Shown here piece by piece: positions 1-6,684 of a stretch of 37,639 nucleotides of DNA; the first letter of the stretch is position 1, and every line of letters starts with the position of its first letter. The notes beneath the pieces were generated by a model. That model worked only from the letters and a program-made list of their open reading frames with translations. It ran no database searches and was not told where the DNA came from. Position numbers and translations under genes: made by a program. The DNA lies in IMG/VR virus record IMGVR_UViG_3300012002_000098, positions 1-37,639 of that record; one strand, 5' to 3'. The DNA is from a virus.

Positions 1-335
1 GGCGGGTTGGTCGGGTCCGGTGTGGGGGCGGGGGCGGGGTTGCCGCCGTCATCATCGCCGTCGGGGTCGTCGGGTATGAGGCTGGTGTTGATGTACTTGC
101 TGAGCGCGCTTTCTTCGATGTACCAGCGCCGCTTCGGCGGGCACTCTTTGCGGAGTGTCACGCAGTAAGCGATGTGCGGGATTACGTCGTCGCGGGTGCG
201 GGGCATGGCGACGAACTGCTCGCGGGAGATCGTCCAGCCGTCGTTGAGCAGGTCCTCGACGGTCTGCTCGTCGGTGTCCACCAGGACTTTTAGGCGGACG
301 CGGGCGGGTTGGGTTTGTGTTGCTTCGTTGAGCAT
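1..335 (-). CDS. Hypothetical protein, 3' end cut by the window edge
   Basis: An ATG at 335-333 is preceded by a purine-rich AGGAAGGAAGG ribosome site, and the frame stays open to position 1 (111 codons visible). The visible protein is hydrophilic: a first half around VRLKVLVDTDEQTVEDLL, then RRWYIEESALSKYINTS, then an Asp/Gly/Pro-rich tail. I do not recognise the family. It lies 48 bp downstream of the XRE regulator gene, so it is probably the second gene of the leftward transcript. If the window is circular, the frame would close after two more codons across the junction (CCC CGG TAG), giving about 113 residues. Confidence 0.7.
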   Translation of the reverse strand, partial: MLNEATQTQPARVRLKVLVDTDEQTVEDLLNDGWTISREQFVAMPRTRDDVIPHIAYCVTLRKECPPKRRWYIEESALSKYINTSLIPDDPDGDDDGGNPAPAPTPDPTNP

Positions 336-382
336 TATTTTTCCTTCCTTCCTTATGTGGGCGGTTATCAAATGCCCGCCAC

Positions 383-655
383 TCAAACGGCGGTGGCGGG
401 CAGGGCTTCACATTGCTCCGGCTCGTCGGGCGTATCCTCTACCACTTCTATCACGTCAGGGTCGCGCCAGTCCAAGCCGTAAAACTCAGCCAGCAAGATC
501 GCTTCAAGCGGGATACTTGAGCCTTCGATCCTATCCAGTGATACATACTTGCGAACGGTGTTATAGGAAACACCCGGCACCTGTTTTGATACAGCATACG
601 GTGTAAGCCCTGTCGCGTCGTGCGCCTTCTTTAACTTGATGATGACTTTCTTCAT
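383..655 (-). CDS. Small XRE/Cro-CI-type helix-turn-helix regulator
   Basis: This 90-residue protein carries a compact HTH near residues 15-40 (GLTPYAVSKQVPG followed by SYNTVRKYV), then a helix SIPLEAILLAEFYGL typical of the fourth and fifth helices of XRE domains. An acidic tail follows, with no room for a peptidase or dimerisation domain. The ATG at 655 is chosen because AGGAG sits six bases upstream; an in-frame TTG at 670 would swallow that ribosome site. It is the first leftward gene after a strong promoter (684-712) overlapping a dyad, as expected of an autoregulated phage repressor or Cro-like switch protein. With no integrase visible, control of early genes is as likely as lysogeny. 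Confidence 0.85.
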   Translation of the reverse strand: MKKVIIKLKKAHDATGLTPYAVSKQVPGVSYNTVRKYVSLDRIEGSSIPLEAILLAEFYGLDWRDPDVIEVVEDTPDEPEQCEALPATAV

Positions 656-683
656 GTATGCTCCTATCAACTAGATTGCACTG

Positions 684-712
684 ATTTTATCGCACATACT
701 TGCATATGTCAA
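684..712 (-). promoter_or_regulatory. Leftward sigma-70-type promoter
   Basis: Read on the minus strand: TTGACA (712-707), a 17-bp spacer, then TAAAAT (689-684). The -35 is perfect and the -10 has five of six consensus bases. It lies about 30 bp upstream of the XRE regulator start and would drive the whole leftward operon. Confidence 0.7.
694..709. promoter_or_regulatory. Operator-like dyad inside the divergent promoters
   Basis: ACATA-N6-TATGT is a perfect 5-bp inverted repeat lying in the spacer of the leftward promoter and over the putative rightward -35. A second dyad, ACAAT-N10-ATTGT (712-731), overlaps the rightward -10. The positions suit binding sites of the 383-655 regulator controlling both directions, but the sequence alone cannot show binding. 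Confidence 0.4.
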
Positions 713-728
713 CAATTTGATGTATGAT
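700..728 (+). promoter_or_regulatory. Candidate rightward early promoter
   Basis: TTGCAT (700-705), a 17-bp spacer, then TATGAT (723-728). The -10 is good and the -35 matches only its first three bases. It is back to back with the leftward promoter and faces the 811-2952 gene group. Confidence 0.4.
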
Positions 729-743
729 TGTCTTAACGTAAAC

Positions 744-791
744 AAAAACCCCCTCGCGCTGCCTAGACCGCAAATCAGTCAGCGAAGGGGG
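744..791 (-). terminator. Leftward intrinsic terminator between the divergent units
   Basis: The arms CCCCCTCGCGCTG (749-761) and CAGCGAAGGGGG (780-791) pair with one bulge or mismatch. On the minus strand the stem is followed by TTTTTGTTT. It would stop leftward transcription arriving from the 811 side before it reaches the regulator. On the plus strand it would be a leader hairpin about 20 bases before the first start codon, with no U-run after it. Confidence 0.55.
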
Positions 792-810
792 TTAAGAAAG
801 GAATGCTCAG

Positions 811-1083
811 ATGTCCATATCTGAATCCTCAACGCAAAGTGTACCACGTACGGGCACGTCACACAAACCGGAAACCGACTGCCCCGCCGTGCAGGTCTGC
901 GCGTACTGCGCGCACTGCGACGCGACGCTGGACGTGCGCTACCAGCCGGCCGAGCGCCGGAACGCCTGCGGGCAGTACGTTGACCGCGGCGGGTTCCTGA
1001 TCGCTACCTGCCGTAACACGGGGTGCGACATGGTCGGCGCGACGACCATGCTCAACAATCACCGGAAGGCGGTGCAGTCATGA
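811..1083 (+). CDS. Small zinc-ribbon protein
   Basis: Ninety residues with a C-A-Y-C-A-H-C knuckle near residue 30 and a second pair in the stretch TCRNTGC near residue 70, the layout of a zinc ribbon. AAGGA upstream of ATG 811 supports the start. The last codons overlap the next gene as TCATGA, so translation is probably coupled to the ATPase. First gene of the rightward transcript. Function unknown; a nucleic-acid-binding partner of the neighbouring recombination ATPase is plausible but inferred only from position. Confidence 0.75.
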   Translation: MSISESSTQSVPRTGTSHKPETDCPAVQVCAYCAHCDATLDVRYQPAERRNACGQYVDRGGFLIATCRNTGCDMVGATTMLNNHRKAVQS

Positions 1084-2231
1084 CGAACGCGACCGCACTG
1101 ACCTACGAGAACCTGACCAACGAGAACCCGTTCCAGCCGGCCCGCCGCCAGAAGACGAAAATTAAGCTGGCCCTCGTCGGCACGGCCGGCACGGGCAAGA
1201 CGTACACGGCGCTGCGCCTGGCGACGGCGTGGGGCGGCAAGGTGGCGCTGATCGATAGCGAGCGCGGCAGCTCGACGCTGTACGCGAAGGAATTCGACTT
1301 CGACGTGATGACGGTTGACGACCACCACCCCAAGCACTACACGGCCGCGATTCGGGCGGCCGCCTACTGGGGCTACGACACGATCATCATTGATAGCCTC
1401 TCTCATCCGTGGAGCGGCCCCGGCGGCATCCTCGAAATCGTGGACAAGTACAAGGGTAAGAATCGGTTTGAGCCGTGGGAGCACGTCAACCCGTTTTACT
1501 ACGGGCTGATTGACGCCATTCTCGAAACGGACGCGCACATCATTGGGACGCTGCGCGGTAAGCCTCAGTCTGCCGAGAAGGACATCGAGCCGATCTTCGA
1601 CACGCTGGGCATTGCGCCGGATCAGCGCAACGGCTTTCTGCACGAGTTCGATATGGTGGGCGTGATGGACGCGGGGAACACGCTGCACACCGCCAAGAGC
1701 CGCATGAGCACGGTTCGCAACCTGGACACGATAGAATCGCCGGGGCCGGCATTTGCCAAGAAGCTGCTGGACTGGGCAAACGAGGGCGACGCGCCGGATT
1801 CACTGTTTGCGGACAAGTCGCGGCTGTCAACGTGGCTGCGCGCACAGTACAACGACTTTGCGCGGGGTGACGAGGAAATGAGCGACTTCGCCCAGCGGGC
1901 GCTGCGCTACCTGAACGACCATCTAGGCACGCACTTTACCGGTTTCTCCGGGCTGGCCGGGCTGATTGAGCCGCGACAGGCGGCTGAGGTGATTGAAGAT
2001 CGGCATGGGGCGGAGGACTTCACGCCGGCCGAAGATGAAGCCGAACCGGGCGCGGACAGTGGCGACGATGACGACCCGCGTCAGCCATACGAAGTATTAG
2101 ATGATGCCATGTCCAAGCTTGGTAAGCTGGACGAGGCGCAACAGGACGCCGACAAGACGCCCTCGCCGGATGATACCCCGACACCAGACCTAGAGACGCC
2201 CGACGAGGACGACGCGTCGGGAAAAGCGTAG
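1080..2231 (+). CDS. Sak4/AAA_24-type RecA-like ATPase, likely recombination protein
   Basis: A 383-residue P-loop ATPase. Walker A is GTAGTGKT at residues 34-41, and Walker B is DTIIIDS at 100-106 followed by LSH. The order of elements fits the AAA_24 / phage Sak4 family, RecA-core ATPases that assist single-strand annealing during phage recombination. The C-terminal ~60 residues are strongly acidic and Pro/Asp-rich, reminiscent of SSB-type protein-interaction tails. Start ATG 1080 overlaps the upstream stop (ATGA) and follows GGAAGG; an upstream GTG at 1023 would overlap the previous gene for no benefit. No partner SSB or exonuclease was recognised, though either of the next two genes could be one. 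Confidence 0.8.
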   Translation: MTNATALTYENLTNENPFQPARRQKTKIKLALVGTAGTGKTYTALRLATAWGGKVALIDSERGSSTLYAKEFDFDVMTVDDHHPKHYTAAIRAAAYWGYDTIIIDSLSHPWSGPGGILEIVDKYKGKNRFEPWEHVNPFYYGLIDAILETDAHIIGTLRGKPQSAEKDIEPIFDTLGIAPDQRNGFLHEFDMVGVMDAGNTLHTAKSRMSTVRNLDTIESPGPAFAKKLLDWANEGDAPDSLFADKSRLSTWLRAQYNDFARGDEEMSDFAQRALRYLNDHLGTHFTGFSGLAGLIEPRQAAEVIEDRHGAEDFTPAEDEAEPGADSGDDDDPRQPYEVLDDAMSKLGKLDEAQQDADKTPSPDDTPTPDLETPDEDDASGKA

Positions 2232-2236
2232 CGCCT

Positions 2237-2710
2237 GTGCCCCATAAAACTCGGCTGCCGTGGGAGCGGTCGAGTGGGGTACGGGCGAACCAATCCCCGT
2301 TTGTTGGGCGGACGGACACAATCGGCCGGCGGCCGCGGACGGATGACTGGCAACGCAATCCGGACGATATGAAAAGCGAGTTTGCCCAGTACCACGGCGA
2401 ACCCGCCACGCTGATTAAGGTTCGCCGGGGGCGCAGGATGACGGAGTACCGCGCTAAAGCTGAGCATCACAACGCACCGCACACGATCCCGGTCACGCTG
2501 TACGGCGAGGACATTATGTTTCTGCGTAAGGCGTGCGGCGTGGATGCGTCCGAGTGGAGCAAGCCGGGTGAAACGTCAATTAGCGTTGAAATCACGCTGA
2601 ACACAAAAGGCGTGCGCTTTCCGCGTGTGCTTGGCGCGTGGACAGCGGACGGGAAGTACATCGAGCGTGACGAGTGGCGCAAGCAGCGGCAGGCGGGGGG
2701 TGCAGCATGA
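2237..2710 (+). CDS. Hypothetical protein next to the Sak4-like ATPase
   Basis: Frame open from GTG 2237; an internal ATG at 2369 (113 residues) is an equally possible start, and neither has a strong ribosome site. The first 44 residues of the long form are basic and low in hydrophobics, so the short form may be real. The core has alternating hydrophobic strands (HTIPVTLYGED, then SISVEITLNTKGVRFPRVLGAW), suggesting a small beta-barrel. In related phages this position often holds a single-strand-binding protein, but no OB-fold signature is certain here. Ends with an ATGA overlap into the next gene. Confidence 0.6.
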   Translation: MPHKTRLPWERSSGVRANQSPFVGRTDTIGRRPRTDDWQRNPDDMKSEFAQYHGEPATLIKVRRGRRMTEYRAKAEHHNAPHTIPVTLYGEDIMFLRKACGVDASEWSKPGETSISVEITLNTKGVRFPRVLGAWTADGKYIERDEWRKQRQAGGAA

Positions 2711-2952
2711 CGACCCCGCGCGCATGGGACGAGGGACGGTGGCAGCGCAAACAGGATGTGCATTATCTGTCCTGCCCGCCGGCCAAGGTCAACCGGTGGG
2801 GCTACCCGCTGCAACAATGGCGGACGATGCTGGAGCGGGACCGGCGCGAGGTGGTTGAATACCTGACGCATCCTCGGCGTGAAGGGCGGGACGAGCTGGC
2901 CGATCAGCGCCGGGAGGGGCGCGGGGAGTGGCGGCCGTTGGTGCGAGAGTGA
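2707..2952 (+). CDS. Small basic hypothetical protein
   Basis: Eighty-one residues, rich in Arg, Glu and Trp, with an amphipathic C-terminal helix (EVVEYLTHPRREGRDELADQ). ATG 2707 overlaps the preceding stop and follows a run of six Gs as ribosome site. No family recognised. Translationally coupled to the 2237-2710 gene and last of the first rightward group. Confidence 0.65.
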   Translation: MTTPRAWDEGRWQRKQDVHYLSCPPAKVNRWGYPLQQWRTMLERDRREVVEYLTHPRREGRDELADQRREGRGEWRPLVRE

Positions 2953-2963
2953 GCGTGACATAG

Positions 2964-3003
2964 TACAATGGCTCCCAAAGACGCAAGCAGCGGACGAGGG
3001 AGC
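2964..3003 (+). promoter_or_regulatory. Candidate -10 element plus hairpin covering the next ribosome site
   Basis: TACAAT (2964-2969), within CATAGTACAAT, resembles the -10 motifs at 3577, 3827 and 4465. Directly downstream, GCTCCC (2971-2976) can pair with GGGAGC (2998-3003), which contains the ribosome site GAGGGAG of the gene starting at 3005. Translation could therefore be limited by this fold. Confidence 0.4.
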
Positions 3004-3004
3004 T

Positions 3005-3544
3005 ATGAACACCAAGCAGGCGATGCAACGAGCAAAACAGTACATCCAAGCTAAAGAGTACGATAAGGCGCGACAGATTCTGGCGAAGGTCAAGCACCCC
3101 ACGGCGCGACAGTGGGAGGCGAAGCTGGATGAGGTCGCGCCTCGGCGTGGGCGGGTGCAGGATGTGCTCGCTGTGATTCTGTGGAGCGTTGCGGGCGTTG
3201 TGGTTTTGTACCTGGGTTATGTTGCCTGGGCAATCTTTTTTACTGATCCGATAGGATATGAGATCAGGGTAGAAAGTGATCTCTCCCGACTATGTAGAGA
3301 AGTCTATCGGGATGACGTGGAAGGCACCAGTTACCAAGATGACATCTTCGCTGCTTGCCGAATTGCTGTTGATGGACAAGCAACAGGGCGCTATGAAACG
3401 GAACTGCGCTATTGCTATGAGCAAACGCAGAAAGGTGAACTTGAAGCGCAGTTTGAGCAGTGCTTGATTGATAACGAGTACGTCATGCCTTACCCAGCAT
3501 TTACTGATGCCCGCGCCACGGCAACGGCACGAGCCGGCACGTAG
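3005..3544 (+). CDS. Single-pass membrane protein with TPR-like N-terminus
   Basis: A 179-residue protein. Residues 3-45 look like a TPR-style helical hairpin (KQAMQRAKQYIQAKEYDKAR, then ILAKV). A transmembrane helix lies at about 56-80 (VLAVILWSVAGVVVLYLGYV). A Cys-containing domain with C-x(n)-C pairs follows, then a Thr/Ala-rich end. The layout suggests a cytoplasmic N-terminus and an external C-terminus. It has its own promoter-like element and a strong GAGGGAG site, and the middle of the gene is more AT-rich than its neighbours. This looks like a host-derived accessory (moron) gene; function unknown. Confidence 0.7.
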   Translation: MNTKQAMQRAKQYIQAKEYDKARQILAKVKHPTARQWEAKLDEVAPRRGRVQDVLAVILWSVAGVVVLYLGYVAWAIFFTDPIGYEIRVESDLSRLCREVYRDDVEGTSYQDDIFAACRIAVDGQATGRYETELRYCYEQTQKGELEAQFEQCLIDNEYVMPYPAFTDARATATARAGT

Positions 3545-3573
3545 CGCCGCACACGGTAATAAGTCCGTCGGCA

Positions 3574-3582
3574 TGGTATAGT
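3574..3582 (+). promoter_or_regulatory. Extended -10 promoter
   Basis: TGGTATAGT (TG at 3574-3575, TATAGT at 3577-3582) sits in CGGCATGGTATAGTA, almost identical to the element at 4462. No good -35 is present, as usual for extended -10 promoters. It lies 36 bp before ATG 3618. Confidence 0.55.
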
Positions 3583-3617
3583 AGCTAACAATGATGCGAG
3601 TAACAGAAGGGCTAGTC

Positions 3618-3815
3618 ATGCTCACCCCACTGACCGGTTACCGGTTCAGCACCACGCGCCACCGCCCGCAGCGCCGCTACGAATGCACGTGCTGCGGGGA
3701 GCGCAAGCCGGCCATGGCGTTCTCGCCGGACGCCCGCAAACGCAACGGGCTGCACTCGCACTGTCGGCAGTGTCGCAATGTCGCCCGTCGCCGTCGGTAT
3801 GCCCGGAAAATGTGA
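3618..3815 (+). CDS. Small zinc-ribbon protein, paralogue of the 3907-4443 C-terminal domain
   Basis: Sixty-five residues. Cys23/Cys26 and Cys49/Cys52 form C-x2-C-x22-C-x2-C, with CGERKP after the first pair and CRNVARRRR after the second. This knuckle is common in small phage proteins and at the ends of HNH nucleases, but no H-N-H core is present. ATG 3618 is preferred over ATG 3591 because AGAAGG lies seven bases upstream and because 3591 would sit at the predicted transcription start. Probably nucleic-acid binding. The same spacing recurs in the next gene. Confidence 0.7.
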   Translation: MLTPLTGYRFSTTRHRPQRRYECTCCGERKPAMAFSPDARKRNGLHSHCRQCRNVARRRRYARKM

Positions 3816-3823
3816 CGTAAATA

Positions 3824-3885
3824 TGTTCTAATGGGGTGGTAGACTGTAGGCACGGTGTCACGTGAGGACGGGCACCGGGTCTTTT
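3824..3885 (+). promoter_or_regulatory. Extended -10-like element followed by a terminator-like hairpin
   Basis: TGTTCTAAT (3824-3832) fits TGn plus a weak -10. About 20 bp downstream, CGGTGTC (3853-3859) pairs with GGCACCG (3871-3877), and the stem is followed by GGTCTTTTC, a weak U-tract. This is a weaker version of the promoter/terminator pair at 4462-4524. Confidence 0.35.
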
Positions 3886-3906
3886 CGGTAAGCGGTTGAT
3901 TCTCCA

Positions 3907-4443
3907 ATGCTAGCGCCCCCCACGACAACTCAGGCAGTCCCCCCGACGACCAGCGACGATCTCTCCGTGTGGGAGACGTATCTGGACCAGGTTGTTGGTG
4001 GGGTGGACGCTAGCGGGGACGACCGTGAACTCGCGTGCGGGCTTAATCCGCACGACCCCGACTATGACCTCGTCACCCACAACAACACGTTTCACGGCTA
4101 CGATCACGGCTGCGACAACCCCGCGCTTCGCACGTCCTACGCGCTGATGAAACTGAGTGACGAGTTCCAGCGGGCAACAGTGCGCCGGCCGCCGGAGTAC
4201 GACGCGCTGCGAAACATCATTCTGGGCTACACGGCGAGCAGACGTCCGGCGTGGTGGTACGAGAGCGGGGACGATACTGAGGCGTACAACACGCCGCCGG
4301 CGAAAAACATGAAATATTGCACCTGCTGCGGTAAAGAGAAGCCACTGCACTACTTCCACGAGGATAGCCGACGCACAGATGGACGGCGCAGCCGCTGCCA
4401 GGCGTGCCGAAGCGCGGCGTATCGGCGGCAAAAAGGCTACTAA
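3907..4443 (+). CDS. Zinc-ribbon protein, possible late-gene regulator
   Basis: 178 residues. The C-terminal ~45 residues repeat the zinc ribbon of the previous gene: Cys138, Cys141, Cys164, Cys167, with CGKEKPLHYF between and CRSAAYRRQKGY at the end. The N-terminal 130 residues are acidic with several aromatic and His residues (NTFHGYDHGCD) and match no family I know. No obvious ribosome site precedes ATG 3907. The gene ends 20 bp before a promoter/terminator pair that opens the late operon, the place lambda gives its zinc-containing antiterminator Q. A Q-like role is inferred from position and the zinc motif only; an HNH-nuclease remnant is the main alternative. Confidence 0.65.
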   Translation: MLAPPTTTQAVPPTTSDDLSVWETYLDQVVGGVDASGDDRELACGLNPHDPDYDLVTHNNTFHGYDHGCDNPALRTSYALMKLSDEFQRATVRRPPEYDALRNIILGYTASRRPAWWYESGDDTEAYNTPPAKNMKYCTCCGKEKPLHYFHEDSRRTDGRRSRCQACRSAAYRRQKGY

Positions 4444-4461
4444 TCGGCTTTTGGCGCGGCA

Positions 4462-4470
4462 TGGTATAAT
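4462..4470 (+). promoter_or_regulatory. Strong extended -10 promoter before the late operon
   Basis: TGGTATAAT: TG at 4462-4463 and a consensus TATAAT at 4465-4470, in the context CGGCATGGTATAATA shared with 3569-3583. No recognisable -35. Expected transcription start is near 4477, only about 25 bases before the terminator stem at 4501. Confidence 0.65.
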
Positions 4471-4500
4471 AATAGGTGTAGAAGTAAAACGAGATTTGCG

Positions 4501-4524
4501 CGCTGCCGACGGGGCGGCGTTTTT
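4501..4524 (+). terminator. Promoter-proximal intrinsic terminator ahead of terS
   Basis: CGCTGCC (4501-4507), loop GACGG, GGCGGCG (4513-4519), then TTTTT (4520-4524). The stem has seven pairs, one of them G-U. It lies between the promoter at 4462 and terS at 4581, so without antitermination most transcripts would stop after about 45-50 nucleotides. Confidence 0.7.
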
Positions 4525-4580
4525 GATTCGCGGAGTATGCGTGCTAGACAGAAACAACCCCATGCAGGAGTGGTAACCCC

Positions 4581-5219
4581 ATGAGCAAGCAGTGCGGTGC
4601 AAAAACCAAAGCGGGAACCCCATGCAAGAACGCGCCGGTTAAAGGTCGTGGCCGCTGTCGACTGCACGGTGGGGCCACCCCACGCGGGGCGGCTAGCCCG
4701 CACACCAAGCACGGGAAATATTCAAAGTACCTACCCACCCGCCTGCAATCCAAGTACGAAGAATCCGAAAGCGACGGCGATCTGATCGCGTTGCGGAGTG
4801 AGGTTGCACTGGTGGACGCCCGCGTGATCGACCTCGTGCAGCGGGTAGACACGGGCGAAGCGGGTGAGGCGTGGCGCAAGCTGGGGCGGGCTTACGATGA
4901 CATGGTACGGGCAACCAAACTTAAGGACACAACCGGGATGCGGGCCGCGCTTGAGCAGATCGGTGAGCTAATCAGCCGGGGCAACGATGACTATGCCGCG
5001 TGGGACGAAATCACCCGCTTGCTGGAGCAACGGCGCAAGCTGGTTGAGAGTGAGCGAAAGCGCCTGGTTGATATGGAACAGATGATCACGACCGAGCGGG
5101 CGATGATGTTGGTGGGGGCTGTAGCGGGAGTAATTAAGGCGCATGTTTCCGATCCAAAACAACTTGCTGCCATCAGCCAAGACATCGGGGCTATCCTTAA
5201 CCGATCGGATGCTGAGTGA
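4581..5219 (+). CDS. terS: Terminase small subunit (HGG zinc-motif type)
   Basis: 212 residues directly before the large terminase. The N-terminus has a compact Cys/His motif (CGAKTKAGTPC, then CRLHGG; Cys5, Cys15, Cys26, His29) seen in many small-terminase-like proteins. A long helical region at 60-170 could support oligomerisation. Small terminase binds the packaging site and delivers DNA to the TerL motor. AGGAG lies ten bases before ATG 4581; that ribosome site is inside a four-codon mini-frame (ATG 4562 to TAA 4576), which may be chance. The 3' end overlaps terL by 11 bp if terL starts at 5209. Confidence 0.75.
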   Translation: MSKQCGAKTKAGTPCKNAPVKGRGRCRLHGGATPRGAASPHTKHGKYSKYLPTRLQSKYEESESDGDLIALRSEVALVDARVIDLVQRVDTGEAGEAWRKLGRAYDDMVRATKLKDTTGMRAALEQIGELISRGNDDYAAWDEITRLLEQRRKLVESERKRLVDMEQMITTERAMMLVGAVAGVIKAHVSDPKQLAAISQDIGAILNRSDAE

Positions 5220-6684
5220 GTTAGCCACTCAGCTTGACCCCGAACAGACGGCCGCTAATCAGCTATGGCAGCCTGACCCAAGCAACGAGCCGCAACAGCT
5301 TGCTTATAAGCTGGCGATGGACGTTGACGAGATGGGGTTCGGTGGGCAGGCCGGCGGCGGCAAGACGGACTTGGCGCTAGGGCTGGCCGGCACGCTGTTC
5401 TATCGCACGCTGTTAATCCGGCGGACGTTTCCGCAACTGAAAGGCATCATCGAGCGCGGTAACGAGATTTACCCGGCGTCGTATGTGGCCGGCACAAAAA
5501 GTTATTGGCGATTCGGCAAGCGGCTGATCGAACTCGGTCACCTGCAATACGAAAAGAACTGGAAGAACTACCAAGGGCAGCCGCGTGAGTTGTTCGCAGT
5601 TGACGAGGCGGCGGAGTTCCCGGAAGCGCCGTTGCGTAAGATCAGCGCGTGGAACCGGAGCGCAGCCGGACGGCACACACTCACGCTGTATTTGTTCAAC
5701 CCGCCCACCGAGCCGGAGGGCGAGTGGGTGATCCGCTACTTTGCGCCATGGATTGATCCAGATCATCCGAACCCGGCTAAGTCTGGGGAGATTCGCTACT
5801 TTGCCACCATCAACGATGAGCAGGTAGAAGTAGACTCGCCGGAGCCGTTCGATCACCCCGACGAGGGGCTGGTGCGACCGAGTAAGCGCACGTTCATTGC
5901 GGCGTCTCGGCACGACAACAGCTATCTAGGCGAGGAGTACGAGCGCCGGCTGCAAAGTACACCGGAGCCACTGAAGACGATGCTCATGACGGGCGACATG
6001 ACCGTCGGGCAGAAGGAAAACCCGTGGCAAGTCATCCCGACGGCGTGGGTACTGCAAGCCCAGGAGCGATGGAAAGCGCAGCAGCAGCCCGACGTGGCGC
6101 TGCGTGCGGCCGGCGTTGACGTGGCGCGTGGTGGTGACGATAACACGGCTATTGCCCCACTGCGGGGCGTGTGGTTTGACGAGCTGACGGTGCGGCCGGG
6201 CATTGAGACACCAAACGGTAAGAGCGTGGCGGACTTGACGTATGAGGTGCTTGGTGAGGCGGACGTGGACGTGTTCGTGGACGTGATCGGCGTCGGCGCG
6301 TCGGCATATGATGCGCTGCGGGAAAACTATCACTACAACACGCGAGCGGTCAACAACTCCGGTAGCGCCAAGCACGCCAAGGACAAAAGCGGCAAGTACG
6401 GCTTTGCCAATGTGCGGAGCTGGTCATACTGGACGCTACGGGAGGCACTAAGCCCGGAATCGGGCGAAGAAATCGCACTCCCGCCAGGGCGTGATATCCG
6501 ACTGGAGCTATGCGCCCCACATTACCGGGTACGAAATGGAAGGTACGTGGTTGAGCCAAAGGAAGATATTGTGAAGCGGTTGGGCTACTCGCCGGACAAA
6601 GCCGACGCCATTGTGATGGCGTGGCACGGAGTGAATAACAGCCGCCGAATTACATTTGACGAGGATAGTATTCAAACGTTATGA
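5209..6684 (+). CDS. terL: Terminase large subunit (ATPase and nuclease)
   Basis: 491 residues counted from ATG 5209. Walker A GQAGGGKT ends at Thr53. Walker B LFAVDEAAEF carries Asp132 and Glu133. The C-terminal RNase H-like nuclease has acidic residues in GVDVARGGDD (Asp304), VFVDVIGVG (Asp358) and DKADAIVMAW near the end. It packages DNA into the prohead and cuts the concatemer. An in-frame ATG at 5143 (513 residues) would overlap terS by 77 bp; 5209 is preferred because the conserved region begins there, although its ribosome site is weak. Stop and portal start overlap (ATGA). Confidence 0.93.
   Translation: MLSELATQLDPEQTAANQLWQPDPSNEPQQLAYKLAMDVDEMGFGGQAGGGKTDLALGLAGTLFYRTLLIRRTFPQLKGIIERGNEIYPASYVAGTKSYWRFGKRLIELGHLQYEKNWKNYQGQPRELFAVDEAAEFPEAPLRKISAWNRSAAGRHTLTLYLFNPPTEPEGEWVIRYFAPWIDPDHPNPAKSGEIRYFATINDEQVEVDSPEPFDHPDEGLVRPSKRTFIAASRHDNSYLGEEYERRLQSTPEPLKTMLMTGDMTVGQKENPWQVIPTAWVLQAQERWKAQQQPDVALRAAGVDVARGGDDNTAIAPLRGVWFDELTVRPGIETPNGKSVADLTYEVLGEADVDVFVDVIGVGASAYDALRENYHYNTRAVNNSGSAKHAKDKSGKYGFANVRSWSYWTLREALSPESGEEIALPPGRDIRLELCAPHYRVRNGRYVVEPKEDIVKRLGYSPDKADAIVMAWHGVNNSRRITFDEDSIQTL

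Noticed and set aside
1-335. Left and right edge frames as two halves of one gene across a circular junction
   Set aside because: The left frame meets CGG TAG right after the junction, and the right frame is in another phase, so they are two genes.
2237-2368. Certain N-terminal extension of the gene after the Sak4-like ATPase
   Set aside because: The frame is open from GTG 2237, but residues 1-44 look unstructured and no ribosome site decides between 2237 and 2369; left as an open choice.
4562-4576. Four-codon leader peptide (ATG-CAG-GAG-TGG-TAA) over the terS ribosome site
   Set aside because: It has no ribosome site of its own and such short frames arise easily by chance; mentioned only in the terS note.
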